Positions 43,954-57,644 of a stretch of DNA of 64,000 bases are shown here, in pieces (within the stretch, counting starts at the first letter, position 1; every line of letters begins with the position of its first letter). Origin of the DNA: Nageia nagi (Eukaryota > Pinophyta); NCBI GenBank assembly GCA_050084985.1, contig JBITNC010000001.1, positions 28,706,001-28,770,000 on the forward strand. Reading direction: 5' to 3'. A program made the translations under genes and the position numbers. The notes below the pieces were generated by a model. It worked only from the letters and a program-made list of their open reading frames with translations. It did not search any database and was not told the origin of the DNA.

Positions 43954-46842
43954 TGGAGCCCGAGGCCGTGAAAAGCAAGGAAGGAAAGGGTGAAGTGACT
44001 AAGGTAGACAATGGAACTGTTGTAGCAGAAAGCAGTCCAAATTTGGAATCCCAGGTCTCCTCCTTCAAAGAGGAAAGCTACTTTGTTTCTGACCTGAAAG
44101 AATCTGAGAAGAAAGCTCTACAAGATCTTAAGCTCCGAGTTGAAGAAGCCATAAAAACCAATGAATTCAAAGAGCCTTCTTCCAAAGAGCCAGAAACCAA
44201 AGAAGCTGGAACTAAAGAACCTGAAACCAAAGAAGCTGAAAGCAAAGGACCTGAAACCAAAGTAGCCGAGGCAAAAGAAGCCGTAGCTACCGAGTCTAAA
44301 GACGGTGAAGTCAAAGATGCAGAGACTAAGGAATCCGAAACAAAAGCCGAAGAGGACACCAAAACCTCCGAGGCGAAAGAAGAAGTTAAGGGGACAGTGG
44401 AAGAAGTGAAAATTGTGGAAACCAATACGGAGACTAATGTCAAGGTTGGCGAAGCTGAAGTTAAAAAGGAAGAGACTGTAGTTACTGTAATAGAAACGAT
44501 CGAAGTTCCCCCTCATGAAGATGTACCAAAGCATGAAGAAACTATAATTGTTTCTCAAGCTTCAACCGAGTCTGTCACTGTTGTCTCTCCTCCTTCGACA
44601 GAACCTCCTGTGGGCGAGGGTGAAGTCCCTGTTGAGGTCACTGTTACCAAAGAAACTCTGGAGGCTGTGCTTGAGCCTGTGGAGGAAGTTTACTTATGGG
44701 GAGTCCCTCTTCTCCACACACTCGGTGATGAAAGAACTGATGTGATCTTGTTGAAGTTTCTTCGAGCCAGAGATTTCAAGGTTAACGAGGCTTTTACCAT
44801 GCTGAAGAACACAATTCTGTGGAGGAAACGCTTTGGCACTGATAAGATTTTGGAAGAGGATTTCGGTACTGAATTGGATGGTGTGGCTTACATGCATGGC
44901 TATGATAAGGAAGGACATCCGGTTTGTTACAATGTTTATGGGGTTTTCCAGGACAAGAATCTTTACCAGAAGACATTTGGCGATTCTGAAAAGTGTGACC
45001 GCTTCCTAAGGTGGAGAATTCAGTTGTTGGAGAAGGGGATCCAGCAGTTGAGCTTCAAGCCTGATGGCATCAGTTCTATGGTTCAGATCACCGACCTCAA
45101 GAATTCACCTGGGCCTGGAAAGAAAGGTTTGCGACAGGCTACCAAGAAGGCTTTGGATATCCTTCAAGATAATTATCCAGAGTTTGTTGCTAGGAAGGTA
45201 AGTTTTCTCTGTCAAATTTGCTCTTCGTTCTTTCTTTGTTTTGTTGTATCCTATCTTCCTATGCCTAGGGCAAGCCCCAGGCCCCCAGTGCTATGGAAGC
45301 ACATCTTAACATTATTCCAGTAGCTGCACGCCTCTAATAGTGAGGTGTTTCCGGTGTTTCTATCCTTTCAGGTGCAGGAAAGTGTCAACTTTGATTGATT
45401 GCATCAGGCACCAGTGATGTTGCAGTTTTCTCTCTAGTGTTATTCTATTCTTGAATTCCCCCTTTTCTGTAATAGACTCTGTTATGTGTCTCTTTGTACT
45501 CTGAAAGGTATTTATTGCTTGCCATTTGCCCCGCCAGATGCATTTTGCATTCTATGATGTTGCATCCTTTTATTTGTTAGCACCACCTAGTTTGGCAAAC
45601 TGATTTCCCCGTCAAAGTCACATCTTACTTGGTGTAGCTGGAATTTTTAGGATTTATATGGAGTCATTCAACATGAAATATTGATCTTTAACATGATTAC
45701 GTCTTCTAGGATCACTTGAAAATATTCTGTGGATGGTAGCATCTCATCCATTTTCCTTTTTTCAAAATATGACAACAATATAGAGAACATCACCCACATT
45801 CTTATGATTGCCTGCTAATCCACAGGTAATACAAATGTTGGGTTTTATGATGTGGCATTAGCCTTTCTTCATTCTTGCCTTTGCGGTACTTTGCACCATC
45901 CAAAATATTTGTGCATATTGTGTAGAATGTCAGCTGACTTGTTATCTCAACATACTAATGTGTTTCAAAGAAATGTAAGCAACATTTAACAACAACAATT
46001 TTATGTGCATTATTGTATCTTCTGTCATACCATGAGCTGCAAGAAATTTATGGTTAACAGCACAGTATTTTTTGGTGCACAGATCTTTGTGAATGTGCCT
46101 TGGTGGTATGCAGCATTGAGTGCAATGCTTTCTCCCTTCCTGACACAGAGAACGAAGAGCAAGTTTGTTGTTGCTCGTCCTGCTAAAGTGACAGAAACTT
46201 TGTTCAAGTACTTTTCGCATCTTTCCTTCATTTTCATGTTTTGTTTAACACACTAGATTTCTAGGCGTTTGGGTCAATTTTATGCTTCATCATAATTTGC
46301 TTGGGTGGTATTCGTTTTGCCTAGGTACATTTCACCAGAGTATGTCCCAGTGCAGTATGGAGGTTTGAGCAGAGAAAATGACACTGAATTCTCTGCATCA
46401 GATGGTGGGCTTTCGGAGCTGTTCATTAAACCAGGGGTGAAGCAGATTGTTGAGATCCCTGCAACAGAGGTATGATGATACTGCTCTTCGTTTAATAAAC
46501 GAGTAACTCATTCTTACACCCTTTCAAGTTTTTCAAACTTTGATGTATTGTCACAGTATACAACATGGTTTTCTTTTTGTAAATTTGCAGGCTGGAACCG
46601 CACTGATTTGGGATATCGCAGTTGTGGGCTGGGAAGTAACCTACAGTGAAGAGTTTGTACCCAATGTAGAAGGTGGTTACACTGTTATCATACAGAAGGC
46701 AAAGAAAATGGCTCCTGAAGAAGAACCAGTTCGGAATTCATTCAAACTCTGTGAGACAGGGAAAGTGATCTTGACAATTGAGAACACCTCCTCGAAGAAG
46801 AAGCGAGTTCTATACAGAACAAAAGTCAAGAGTGACCATTAG
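43953..46842 (+). CDS. Patellin-like protein (Sec14/CRAL-TRIO plus GOLD domains)
   Basis: Patellins are plant phosphoinositide-binding membrane-trafficking proteins acting at the cell plate and plasma membrane. Coding exons are 43,953-45,197, 46,083-46,207, 46,325-46,469 and 46,591-46,842, all with GT-AG introns. Joined, they encode about 588 residues, within the family range (roughly 490-680). An acidic Lys/Glu/Thr/Ala-rich N-terminus with ETKEAE-type repeats occupies residues 65-165. LWGVPLL is at 248, the CRAL-TRIO N-lobe with LLKFLRARDFKV at about 265-280, and the lipid-binding lobe (GHPVCYNVYG, DNYPEFVARK) from about 300. IFVNVPWWY and PVQYGGL lie in exons 3-4, then a GOLD domain (VGWEVTYSEEFVP, YTVIIQKAKK, TGKVILTIENTSSKKK) to the stop. 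The upstream ATG at 43,840 is probably the native start but lies out of frame, so this start is provisional. The gene is unlike its surroundings in GC and in the lack of stops. Confidence 0.93.
45198..46082 (+). other. Patellin intron between the first and second coding exons
   Basis: GTAAGT donor after GCTAGGAAG and acceptor GTGCACAG before ATCTTTGTG. The reading continues in phase 0 (ARK then IFVNVPWW). Translation running past 45,197 to 45,323 is read-through into the intron. Confidence 0.9.
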
Positions 46843-49250
46843 CCATATGCTATGAAGGGATTTATGCTGCTTATTTCTTCCGTCTTATGGAAAGAAATGG
46901 CCAGTTTGTGTTAACACACTATTATGGATTCATTCATGTGCATATACATCTAGACATTACTGCCATCTTTCTCCGCTTTGGAGTTTATTTTCGAGCTGTA
47001 TTTGCTACTGGCTTGTGAGTTCCTAGTTTTTTCATAATCATATTTGCAGTCATTGAGGTCTGCACAGAAGATTCTTGGATGATCTCTGTACATGTTATCT
47101 ATATGGACATGTTATCATCCAGGTCATCGTCATCACCTTTAGTGCATTAGTTTGGTCGTGTAAATTGTCTGTATAGTGTCATGGTATCGGAACTGTCGTT
47201 GGCAATCTATCCATCCATGGGATATAGAGATCTTGTGAGCTCTCCATCATGTGTTTCATTTATTTTCATTGATTATTTTATTTGGTTGTGCTACACTATT
47301 CTATTGAAACGATTTGGTTCAAAATCTAAATATTTTTTTAGTATGTCTTCCAACTTGTTGCCTAAATTTGAAGATGAAGTGAAAGGATCAAGACACACAG
47401 TGTTTTGGATCTTTCCTCTGTATTCTGATTTGTTTGCAGAAGTTCCTAGTGTGTGTGTGTATATTTTGAAACTTTCATAAAATTTGAATCTTGTAAGAAC
47501 GGGAAAGAGAGAGAGAGCGAAAGTGCATGATTTAGATCATTTCTTTTCTGGTTATTCAACTTCTGTTTGATTTTTCTTGATTTGGTAAAATTCAGGGCTC
47601 AAATGTAATGTATTCTAGATGGCTCAATGTCAGGGCTCTGCCGCAAACATGTTTGAGAGACGGACAATTTTAATTGACTTCATTATTGGAAAGGATATAA
47701 AGAGTTCAAAAGCATAAGGTTTCTTAGATTTTTGCAGTTGGGTTTTTGTGGAATTATCTGCACAAAAACTGAACATCCAAAAAAATATAGCAAGAATAGA
47801 ATGCGGTAGATTTGATCCCACTTATTTGTAATGATTGTACCATTCTGTGCTCCAAATTGTAGCTTCAGTTTTGAGCATACCGTTGAATATATTGTTTGAT
47901 GATGCTGTGTGTAAATTGGATCCCCTAAATCTCATCGTGTGTGAGCAAAAATAGCACTAGTCCAATCTTATGATAACATTTTAAGTCCTCACAGATGCGG
48001 CTGGCTGCCCTGTACCCCTCTGCCACAGAGACGGCCAGATTCATCCCACATGTTTTAACCAAATAAGTCTGGCGCAGCAATTGAATGTACTGTTTCTTCA
48101 AGGGATTAAATCCCCACAATTCTTTTCATTTCTTGCAACAATATAGGAACTTAAGATCTATTCCCACATTTTTGGAGCAGATTTATATCCTCCATGACAT
48201 GGTCTAGGCTAGTGCCCTAGCAGCGAAGAAACCCATTAATGAATGGAATGCCTTGTTTGACCAGAAAAGTTGGGATTGTCTTCCCACAGACTAGATAGAT
48301 GGCCCCATGTTATTATGGGAATAGGAAAGAAGTGGAGATTTGAGCACAACTGTAGGATCACATGGCTAACACTAAACGCCTGGCGGGTCCAATGAGGGTA
48401 TCTGCTGCAACGTAGACTATAGCACGGATGATAAGATTAAGATAGATTCTGGTGCTAGCTGTATCCGACAAAGTAGTGGGCCCTTTGTCGCACGTTGGGG
48501 CAGTGACAGGTCGGAGCAAAGAATTGTGTATAAGAAAGTTGACAGAAACGAACTTTTGTCAGATCGTACGTGTCATACGTTGTCAAATTACGGCGCAATT
48601 TTTGTTCGTCTGCTAGTGGAAGGTATAATTACTTGTTTTTCACGGTTTTACTTTAGAGATTGGCAACTTTCGGCTCCACATTTGAAATTTCTGAAGTTGT
48701 ATTTTCTGTAGTATGCAACTTGGTTTTCAAAAAGCATGATCATTCTTAGGACTAGGAGAGGGGAATATTGTTTAAAGTAAAAGTTGGTGTGTCCTACGGC
48801 CTACCCCGATGAAGGTGACATGTTAAAGTGGGGTCTCCTATTCATGTTCCATTAAGCTTGAAATCCTCAAACTTCATGTTTTGTTTTTTATAGGGTCTGT
48901 ATCGGTTTTCGTGGGCAATGGGGGCATAAACTGTAAAATAATTATTTTCCTTGGGAGCGGTGCTCACATCCTAGTTTTCCGTCAGTGTGGTAGAATAGAT
49001 ACGTGCAAAGAAATTTGAGTATATTCAAATTAGAAAAAGTTAATTCTTTTGGGTACTAATAAATTCAAATCTCGTGTTATTGTGGCTGTGTTTATGATTA
49101 GTCGAAATTGGTATGAATCAATGTGGATAGAATAGCTTGGTTGAATGGAGTAATTAGCTTGATGACTGGCGTAATCCAAGATGAAACAATAAGTTTTGGG
49201 CAAATGATTAATGTAACCTTTTGTACACATTTCTTTTGCTCATTTTGTCA
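46843..49250. other. 3' UTR and downstream flank of the patellin gene, no second gene recognised
   Basis: The 3' UTR probably covers 46,843 to about 47,200; I see no clear AATAAA signal. A GAGAGAGAGAGCGA stretch lies at 47,508. From about 47,940 to 48,560 the GC content is moderate and CpG are retained, unlike decayed transposons. The frames there (47,925-48,119 minus, 48,526-48,711 plus) match nothing I know. Confidence 0.5.
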
Positions 49251-49377
49251 TTTTCATTATAGATTATAATACAATACTTGTGTTAAGCTATTATTATTTT
49301 TTATTAATTTCAAGAAGTTTGAAAGGGTAATAAAAATCTTTTATATTCTTCAAAAATTTAGTATGAGTTAGTATTTA

Positions 49378-49638
49378 TAATGTGTTTGCAAAATTTTGAT
49401 TTTCATTTAATAGTAGAATTGAGGTTAAGAACAAAGCATAAAATTTAGCAATATTAAAAGTAATATTTACAACAAAACGATGCATATCTTTGTAGAAAAT
49501 TTTCTTACAATGTGTTTTCAAAATTTTGATCTCCATCTAATAGAAGATAAGAGACTACGAACGAAACATAAAACATAAAAACATTAAAAACAACATTTAC
49601 AACAAAATGAAGCATATTTTGGTGGAAGATTTTTTTGT
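49378..49638. repeat. 130-bp tandem duplication
   Basis: Two copies starting at 49,379 and 49,509, each with AATGTGTTT.CAAAATTTTGA, CATTTAATAG or CATCTAATAG, and ATTTACAACAAAA.GA. Roughly 80% identical by eye. Confidence 0.88.
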
Positions 49639-49639
49639 A

Positions 49640-52600
49640 AATAGTCTATTGTGGTTTTGCATCCATATGGGCTTCAAGGTAAAGTACTTTCTCTTGAAGA
49701 AATGTCTAAGTATGCATGAACTTTAAATGTGAGTTAGCATATCCATCATCTTCACTCGCATCAAATTTGAAACTTTGTTTTTGTAGTATCTCAAATATGT
49801 TGTTTTTCTTGCAAGTTGTATCATTGTTGGATTGATTGGAAGTCCTTCAAATATAACATTGGGTTGTCATACTATTGCTTCTCCTAACATTTGATTATGC
49901 ATGTTTGGGTGTTGTACCACTCTAGTAACCATCCTTTTTGGTTTGAGCTTAATTATTGTTTGATTTACAATGCTTCGTCCATCTTTGGTCTTACCTTCCA
50001 ACATTAATTTTTTCTCCAAATCAATTATCTTCGTGTTAAGATATTATAATACCTATTTTCGCATATTGGTAAAGGTTAATACTTATTTACATATATTTCA
50101 CATAGGCGAAATTGGTATTTGTGTTACCTAGACCTTGGAAGGTAGTAATACAATTTGTTTACTAGATTTATCTTGGATTTTTAACTTGATGATCCTTGAG
50201 TTATCTTAAAATCTTATTTTAAAACCTTTTATTATTATATTGTTTAATTTATTTAGAAATACTTTTCATTTTGTATAAAAAATTGATCATTCTCATTTGC
50301 AAATGACATTTTTGAGTAGTAAATTCACTTATAATATTTTACTTTATACATTTAAAACTTAAGTTAACATTTAACATGCGTTAACTCTATTGGGTTATAG
50401 AACCTATCAAGAGTTTTTAAGTGTCATTAATGTAGGTGGTGAGAGTGGAATTTGGGACCTTCCATGCGGGTGTCTTCACACCTCACTTCTCTCAACTTCC
50501 CTAATAAGAGATGATATACAATTTTCTAAGAGATCATAATAAAAAGAAAGATATATAAGATGTTTACAACTTAGAATAATAAAATATTCAGCAAAATGTA
50601 TTAAAATATGCTTGCAATTGAACTTACATGGAGGTAAACAAGTTATTCATTTGTAGTTAATACCTCCAATACCTCTAAATCCTTCTTTATAATGTGTTTT
50701 GTCAATTGTCACTTATTTTACATCTTGTAGCTTTTATTTACCAATAACAAACTTTACCTTCTTAAACTTACATACCTAATCTAAAACCAAATATTTTAAC
50801 TTCACATATTGTTCATACCATTAATTTAAGCCTATATCCAACACAACACTCTTTAACATGAAGTAAGAATGTGGAAATATTGGATGCAAAATGTAAAAAT
50901 AGAAGTCAATACTACATTCACTTTGAACAAAGTTTATATCAAACCATTAGTGGGGGTATCTTAAACCATCCTATTTCACTCAATAAGATAATTTAAAATT
51001 CAAAATGTTCATCAAGAATGAAGATCCAACCTATTTGCCCCATCTACTATTAATTTCAAGGTCGATTCCATTTCTTATTCAGAGGTGACCTTCCACATTT
51101 TGAAATTATTAATGAATCACGAATATTGGACAAAAATGATTATCAATGGATCCCATAACACGAGTTCTAAACTTATCACATCTTATTTTCAATTATAGGA
51201 AACTACGAATTAGAAGTGTCACATAATCCTTGAAGACTTTGGAAGGATTCCCATTGATACATTACTACTAAACCAATTAGGGTTACTTCATCTAGTTGGA
51301 ACATCATGAGCTTCTTTCCAACCTCATATACTGAAAGAGCCCCTTCACTTTCCATTGTGGACTTTCCACCTTACTTAGACTTATATTTAATACCCTTTTT
51401 GTCTACTTCTTGCTTTTACACATCAAGGTTTCTCTAAGCTCTCCCTTGCTCTTCTTATATGTATTTTTCTACCATCCCATTGATAATTTTTTGGTCACCT
51501 GCAAATAGTGATATCATTCAAATATTGGACTTTAGAAGATGCGTATAACATTTTACCATGAGAATAAATTGCTAATAAATCTATTTCCATGAAGTCTATC
51601 AAAATATGGAATAATAGCTAAACCAATTTAGAAAGACCCTAAATAATTCCCAAATATGATCCTAATATTTACTAGTCTTTAGAATCAGACCATTAGCAAT
51701 TCAAATTGGTAGAAACCAAATTGTAGTCAATTTAGTTAAGTGTAGAAAATGAGGTGAGGAAGGTTGGGATAGGTTATATAGAATAAGAGAAAGTAAGCTT
51801 CAGTAGTTAAAAGTAAAATATGAAATATATTTCATACAACAATCTTAAAAGATGATAATAGTTAATTATTCAACAATGAACAAGAAGCAATAATTGTACA
51901 CTAGAATATCTAATTGAATATATATTCTTCACTATTATTCACACTTATTCTATTGTTATTATAATCCTAGGAGATACAAAAATCATAATAATTATTATAA
52001 TACCCACATTTTATCATTGAACCACATGACACATCCCGAATCAACCTTCCATTATTCCCAACTATAGACAATAAATAATGATTATCATTAATAATAAAAC
52101 ATAATCAAATATTATCTATAGGGTATAATAATAATCAAAATCTAATAAATATAACCAAGAATGAGTACACATGAATAAAAGAAATCCTTATGAGATGTAA
52201 CCTTGACTAACTATGGATTGGATCGGATCTACAATGAATCAAATTTGGATATACAATGACTTAAATTTGTTCTCATATTTACTCATATCTATCACCCTAA
52301 ATATCTCAAAATAAAACCATATAAAATTGGTGATGATTTTGTATTTCATGAACTAAGCAATGCACATAAAATAACAAGTAATAAAGATCTCAAGAGTGTA
52401 ACAAATCTATATTAGATAGGTGGTGTCTAGAGACATTAGGGATAGTTTTATGGTATTTTCCCAATCGAACTATAAAATTAGATTTGATAGGGATTGTCAT
52501 GCCATGCTCCTCCTATTATTCTTGTCAAGACATAATAACAATATAATAATGATGATATCAAGATATTTTCTATATATAATTATTATTAATGATAATTAGC

Positions 52601-54080
52601 ATTGATTAACATATTAACCTTGATATTTGTATAATTTAGATAATATATTGCATAAAGATACTAAATATGATCTTATAATAAATAAAAAATCATTTTTAAG
52701 TGTCTACAATTTGCTCCTGTTTAGCTATGTAATGATCAGAATATGAGTTGCATATCCAAATAAGAATAGAGAAATAGAGAGAACTATATAATTGAATTTA
52801 AAGTGTAATTCCCTTGTAGTATGGATGACACTAGTTTTGATTCCTCTTCCATGCCTCCTTTTTCACTTGGTTGCCCTAGGAATCCACCATTAATGGGCAA
52901 TAGGGTAAAAATTTCATCTTTTAGCTTGAAGAATCGAGGAGACTAAGCTCTACTCTCTAAGGTCAATGAAAATAGTCCGAAAGATATGAAAGAAACAACT
53001 ACAAACATAAATTACATCTTATATAATATAATGTGTTAGGAGCAAAGATGAAATTAATATAATACAATAGAGAATTTATAATATGTAGTCTTGAGAATGA
53101 AGCTATCTAGCCAAGAAGGATCATTGATACCTTTTCTTATGGTGGAATTTTTAATGCCCCAAAAACATCAAATTGGGTTTTCTACAAGTATAGCCATCTA
53201 TAGTACACTTTTTAATTTAACATTTCTTATGTACTTTGAATCTAAGAAGAAATGTATGAGTCTTCTACGATACCCTAAAAAAAAGTTGACTAGAGAATTT
53301 TACACTTCTTGTGGACCTTGAATCTAACAAGAAATATATGAGTCTTTTATGATGCCTTGAAAGAATCAAAAGGGAGTATGCTAACCATAATGAAAAGATC
53401 CGTAAACTATTTTTTGCAATAGCCCAAAATAATTAAAAGGAGTCGATTGGTCATCATGGGTTTGTACCATGGTCTAGTTTATTAGTCATTCTTGCAAGAT
53501 GGCTTTTCCTATAAGAACCTTGAGAATTCTTGTATATATTTGTATTTTGTTAGATATAAAGACATCTATAATAGAAAAATTTGCTAAATTAATTGAATAA
53601 GAAAGAAAGCATACATTACATGTACTTACATACCTACTATTTGGATAAACTAAGTTATTGAGATTTGATATTGTTGATAATTTTTCTTATCAAGTAAAAA
53701 TATTGTTGATTTATGAGATTATGTTTCTAACATTATTGATTTATTCTACCTCTTATTTTTTATTTCTACTAATTCTTGATTGATTCTGATTTTCACTTGC
53801 CTCTTCGTTGAATTGAATTTGATTCTAAATCTATTTATACTAATATTTTCTTTTTCATTTTTATTCAAACTCTCACATTTTTATTGAAATATGAAATGGA
53901 ATTAGCTAAGTATGTGATGCACTAGTTAGCATGATAAACACTTGATTAACATTGAAATTTTTTAATGAAATCTTTATGAAGATGATTATTGATAAAATCC
54001 AATGAAGAATGAAGAAACCTGATGAGAGATGATATGATGAGAAGAAATAATAAGAGATGATAAGATATAAGAATGTTAGG
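49640..54080. other. Unassigned, AT-rich, presumably decayed repeats
   Basis: No domain, LTR pair or array was recognised in 4.4 kb. Minus-strand text at 49,650-50,020 and 51,000-51,450 is readable over some tens of codons between stops but matches nothing I know. A short duplication (GAATCTAA.AAGAAAT.TATGAGTCTT) occurs at 53,238 and 53,320. Confidence 0.35.
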
Positions 54081-54089
54081 ATTCAATAA

Positions 54090-54680
54090 CTTGATGAGAT
54101 TTCCATTTTAATCAAATGCTAACTTCAAAAACCTAAGTGATGAATTACTCAAACATAATTACGTAGTTTTAGCTATCCATATTATTGAAATATTTAACTA
54201 CATCTCTTCTCATAAGTTTCCCTCCTATTCGACCTCTAATATCATTCATCCCATTTACAAAATTGGTGACCCCCTAGATCCTAATAACTACAAAATGCTT
54301 ATGGTTGGCCACACCCAAACAAAATTATTTGCTATAAATCTCAATGATTTCATATCTAACTTTGTTGAAGCACATAATTTTTATACAACTACTTAAGCTA
54401 GCTTTCATAGAAACTACTGCATTGTTGATTACATCCTCACACTACATGCTATTATTGAAGAGGCTAGAACCTAAAAACAAAAGTTGAATGTTTATTTTTT
54501 AACTTTTGCAAAGCCTTTAACACTACCCTTAAACATCCCCTATTTCAGAGACTTGGGGAGCTAGCACCAAGATCCATCATCTTTATTTAACTTGCATTTA
54601 ATATATTACTATACATTTTTGAAGCATGGAATGAATTCATCTAATTTCTCATTAGATCCTTATATAAGTACACAGTTCTG
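54090..54680 (+). pseudogene. LINE reverse-transcriptase fragment
   Basis: Plus-strand readable motifs of non-LTR RT are ISSHKFPSYSTSNIIHPIYK, GDPLDPNNYKMLMVGHT and TKLFAINLNDFISNF. These are followed by FHRNYCIVDYILTLHAIIEEA (split by stops and a frameshift after about 54,470) and FRDLG. This corresponds to RT blocks 1-4 only; the catalytic block and everything downstream are missing. It ends where a gypsy gag fragment begins on the other strand. Confidence 0.78.
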
Positions 54681-54846
54681 CTAGTCTCACAACATGCTTG
54701 TTATTGTGCTTATATATATTGTTGAATACTTTGGAAATATTATTGAAAGAATTAATGAATATATTGGGTAATTTGGAGAACCACTCACTTGCATCACATT
54801 TAAATGTTTGGGAGAATAATTTTACCATCAACTTATATTGATTACC
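54680..54846 (-). pseudogene. Gypsy gag core fragment
   Basis: One open minus-strand frame of about 55 codons with LMVKLFSQTFKCDASEWF and FINSFNNISKVFNNIY. It parallels the gag core of the remnant at 23,174-22,851 (LLVKLFSHSLKDDALKWY). The upstream half is missing; an LTR-like edge starts at 54,847. Confidence 0.65.
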
Positions 54847-55839
54847 TAATCTGCAAATCTCAGTAAGATAAGCTATTTATGAGATCATCAAATATAGATA
54901 TAACAAAATATAATACAACAATTTTATCAACTTTTACTATGCAAAATGGATCGTTAGCAACCTAAAAATTGTCAGAAAAGGACCACTAGTGATATGTTTC
55001 TTGCATAATTAAGTGCTTAAATTTTAAGTGCAAATTATGAATACTAAAATAATAATGTTACTAGCATCAACTTTACATTAAATTGTACACACATGAAAAT
55101 AAATATTTATATTGGTTCTTCTTAATGTGAGAGTACATCCAGTCTAAAAGAGCTCTAACAATACATCAATAAAAGAGAACATTATCTTGCATAATCATAA
55201 GTGATCTCCCTATTGAATGCTACAACACTTCACCTCCACTCAACTCTTTAATATGCTTCTCAAGTTCAAACTTGACTCACATTTGATTTGGCTTCTCAAA
55301 TCTCCCTCTAACTGGCTCAAGAAGATTATGGTCTAGTTCTTCAGTGACTTCTCCTCAATTCTCCCTCTAAGAGGTCAAGAAGATACTTCCTTCTCCCAAA
55401 TTCATTTTATTGTTAATTTGCTTTGAAGAATTATCTAATGGAAGTACCTAGGAATTTTATTGAAGGAAATTCAATTCCTTTTAGTTTGGAAATGTCTCTT
55501 CATATCCCCAAGTGACTCTTTAAGTTCTTACATTGCTTCATCTTTAATTTTCTCATGTTAGGAATGGATATTTGGAGGTTTGTTTATGATAGAAATAAAT
55601 TGTTGGTGGTCTCTTCTTACTGAATTATGACACCAAATTTTGATGTTAACTATGTTTTATGCATATATTAGAAAACTTAATATATTAATATGATTTTCAG
55701 ATCACATCTTCCCAATGCAGAGGCATTTGGTCTCCAAATGCTTAGAGATAATAAGGATAAATGATAATATTTCCCATTGAAGATCCATACCACCCTTATT
55801 CCCATGGATAATGAGTTGGATTAGTCCAGGGATTCCATT

Positions 55840-57500
55840 ACACAATCCCTCCAACATAAATAAATGATAATTGAAATCCTTTAATAGGTACAAATAATGA
55901 GTGAGATCCTAAGGAACCTTGCACTCCCCATCTAGTTGCCTTCTTCTTATGATGTATTGATCTCTTCAATCTTGATATTGTTGTTATAGTATGATTACAT
56001 TGGTATATTCCTTGATGTAATATTGCCATAAGTGTGATATTTATTGAAGTATGTATCATGGAATTATCTCCCATTATCATCAAAGAAGCTTTTTCCTTGC
56101 TTTGATGAGGCTTAATAACAAAGTGCTTACCATATTTCCTAAGCTAATATTTATTTTCTCTCCTATGATTAATAACATCTTTGTCAAGCAAATATGAACT
56201 TTTCAACATTATTTTGATAACATCAAGAGGTGAAACATCTAATACAACTTCATTAATGTAATTAATATTAATAGAAAACTTCAACTTACATTAGTGTATG
56301 ACTTGCATTTTGATTTGGTTGCTCAACCATGAAAGTGGATATGGTTTTGGATGAGGATGAATATCCAACCCTAACTTTTTTACCAAGTTCTCAAAAATCA
56401 TATTCACTTGTGAACTAAGATAAAAAAGAGAATTAATCTTGATCTTCTTTGCTTGAACATTGATGTAGAAAATATGAGCCTTATTCTTCTCTTCATCCTT
56501 TGAACATGAGCCTCTCATAGCCATACAATTAATCATTTAATCAACATTCAAAAAATATTCAACAACTTCACAACCTTATCGATTACTTTTACTCAACATT
56601 GTTAGTGATGCATTCTTATTTTCATCATCCTTCTTGTCATCCTCCTTTTTATTATAAGAAAATGATTTCATATGGAGTTTTCAAAAATGTTCATCATCAT
56701 GACCATCTCTATCACAATTACTACAATGAAGTTTCTTACCATCACCTTTATTCTTTGATGTGGCATTGACTTTCCCATTTATTTTTAGCTTTTTATTTGA
56801 ATATTTCCTCCTTTTTGGACTTCCCATGAGGCTCCAAGTATTGAGCTTGAACACAAACTTGATCCAAATCAATAAGATTAAAAAATTGGTATGAGAAATT
56901 CAACTATGCAAACCTCCAATGTACTTCAACAAAGTCTCTTAGCTTTTCAAGGAAACACCAATTAGAGGAACCCTCTTTTTGAATTCAGTTGTGTATTCTT
57001 GGATACTTTTTCCTTTCTCTTGTTTGAAATGGAACTACTCTATGGTTTGAATTTTATGATGGTCAAGAGGATAAAACTGATTTAGTAGAAGCTCCTTAAA
57101 ACCATCTAACTTGAAACACTAAATTCATCACCATTCTTGATTATATCACAACATGATTCCCACCAAAATAAGCATGTCCTTCCAATTTAAGATTAGCTAC
57201 TTGAATCATATCATTATCATCCTCAATTTTTTTGCACTCTAAAAAATACCTTCATTTTTTTAACCATTGATTCAACTTTTCAACATTAATTTCACCTCAA
57301 AATTTAAGATCAAATTAAACCTCTAGTTTCAAAGGAAACTTTTATACTTGGTGTTAACTCTCTCCCAAATTTGGTTCCTTTCTTTCATTAATGATCTTTA
57401 ATTATGCAAATTCCATGATCAAGTATTTGAGCATTTCTTCCATGCTTTCAATTATCCTCTTCAACTCATCATTCTCTACAACCATTTCTCTTTTCTTAAC
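55840..57500 (-). pseudogene. Gag and aspartic-protease remnant of the gypsy-type element
   Basis: The minus strand shows FHFKQEKGKSIQEYT (gag core), then at 56,872-56,681 a Lys/Asn-rich stretch ending in a CCHC-like CSNCDRDGHDDEHF. At 56,536-56,291 comes SSQVNMIFENLVKKLGLDI and HPHPKPYPLSWL, the retropepsin-like block following the active site in this gypsy lineage. The stretch continues as PLDVIKIMLKSSYLL. Stops separate the parts. No reverse transcriptase follows. Confidence 0.72.
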
Positions 57501-57632
57501 CAAAATTTAGATCCAATCTCAGGGTTTTCCTTCAACAATTTGCTTTCACTTCTGGACCTAGCTATAGGCATAAAAAGATAACTATAACCTTCTTTTGCAA
57601 TGGATAAATAATTTTCCCAAAAAAAATGTAAC

Positions 57633-57644
57633 TACTTTGATACC
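57633..57644 (-). other. PBS, tRNA-iMet type
   Basis: The complement of the plus-strand text CTACTTTGATACCA, i.e. TGGTATCAAAGTAG, just inside the LTR edge at 57,646. Position is approximate by one or two bases. Confidence 0.7.

Noticed and set aside
44078-44558. 121- and 146-codon minus-strand frames
   Set aside because: Both are antisense to the Glu/Lys-rich N-terminus of the patellin exon and arise from its codon use. They carry no motif of their own.
45198-45323. Patellin frame continuing past the first coding exon
   Set aside because: A GTAAGT donor sits at 45,198, and the next exon resumes the conserved IFVNVPWW text at 46,083, so this is intron read-through.
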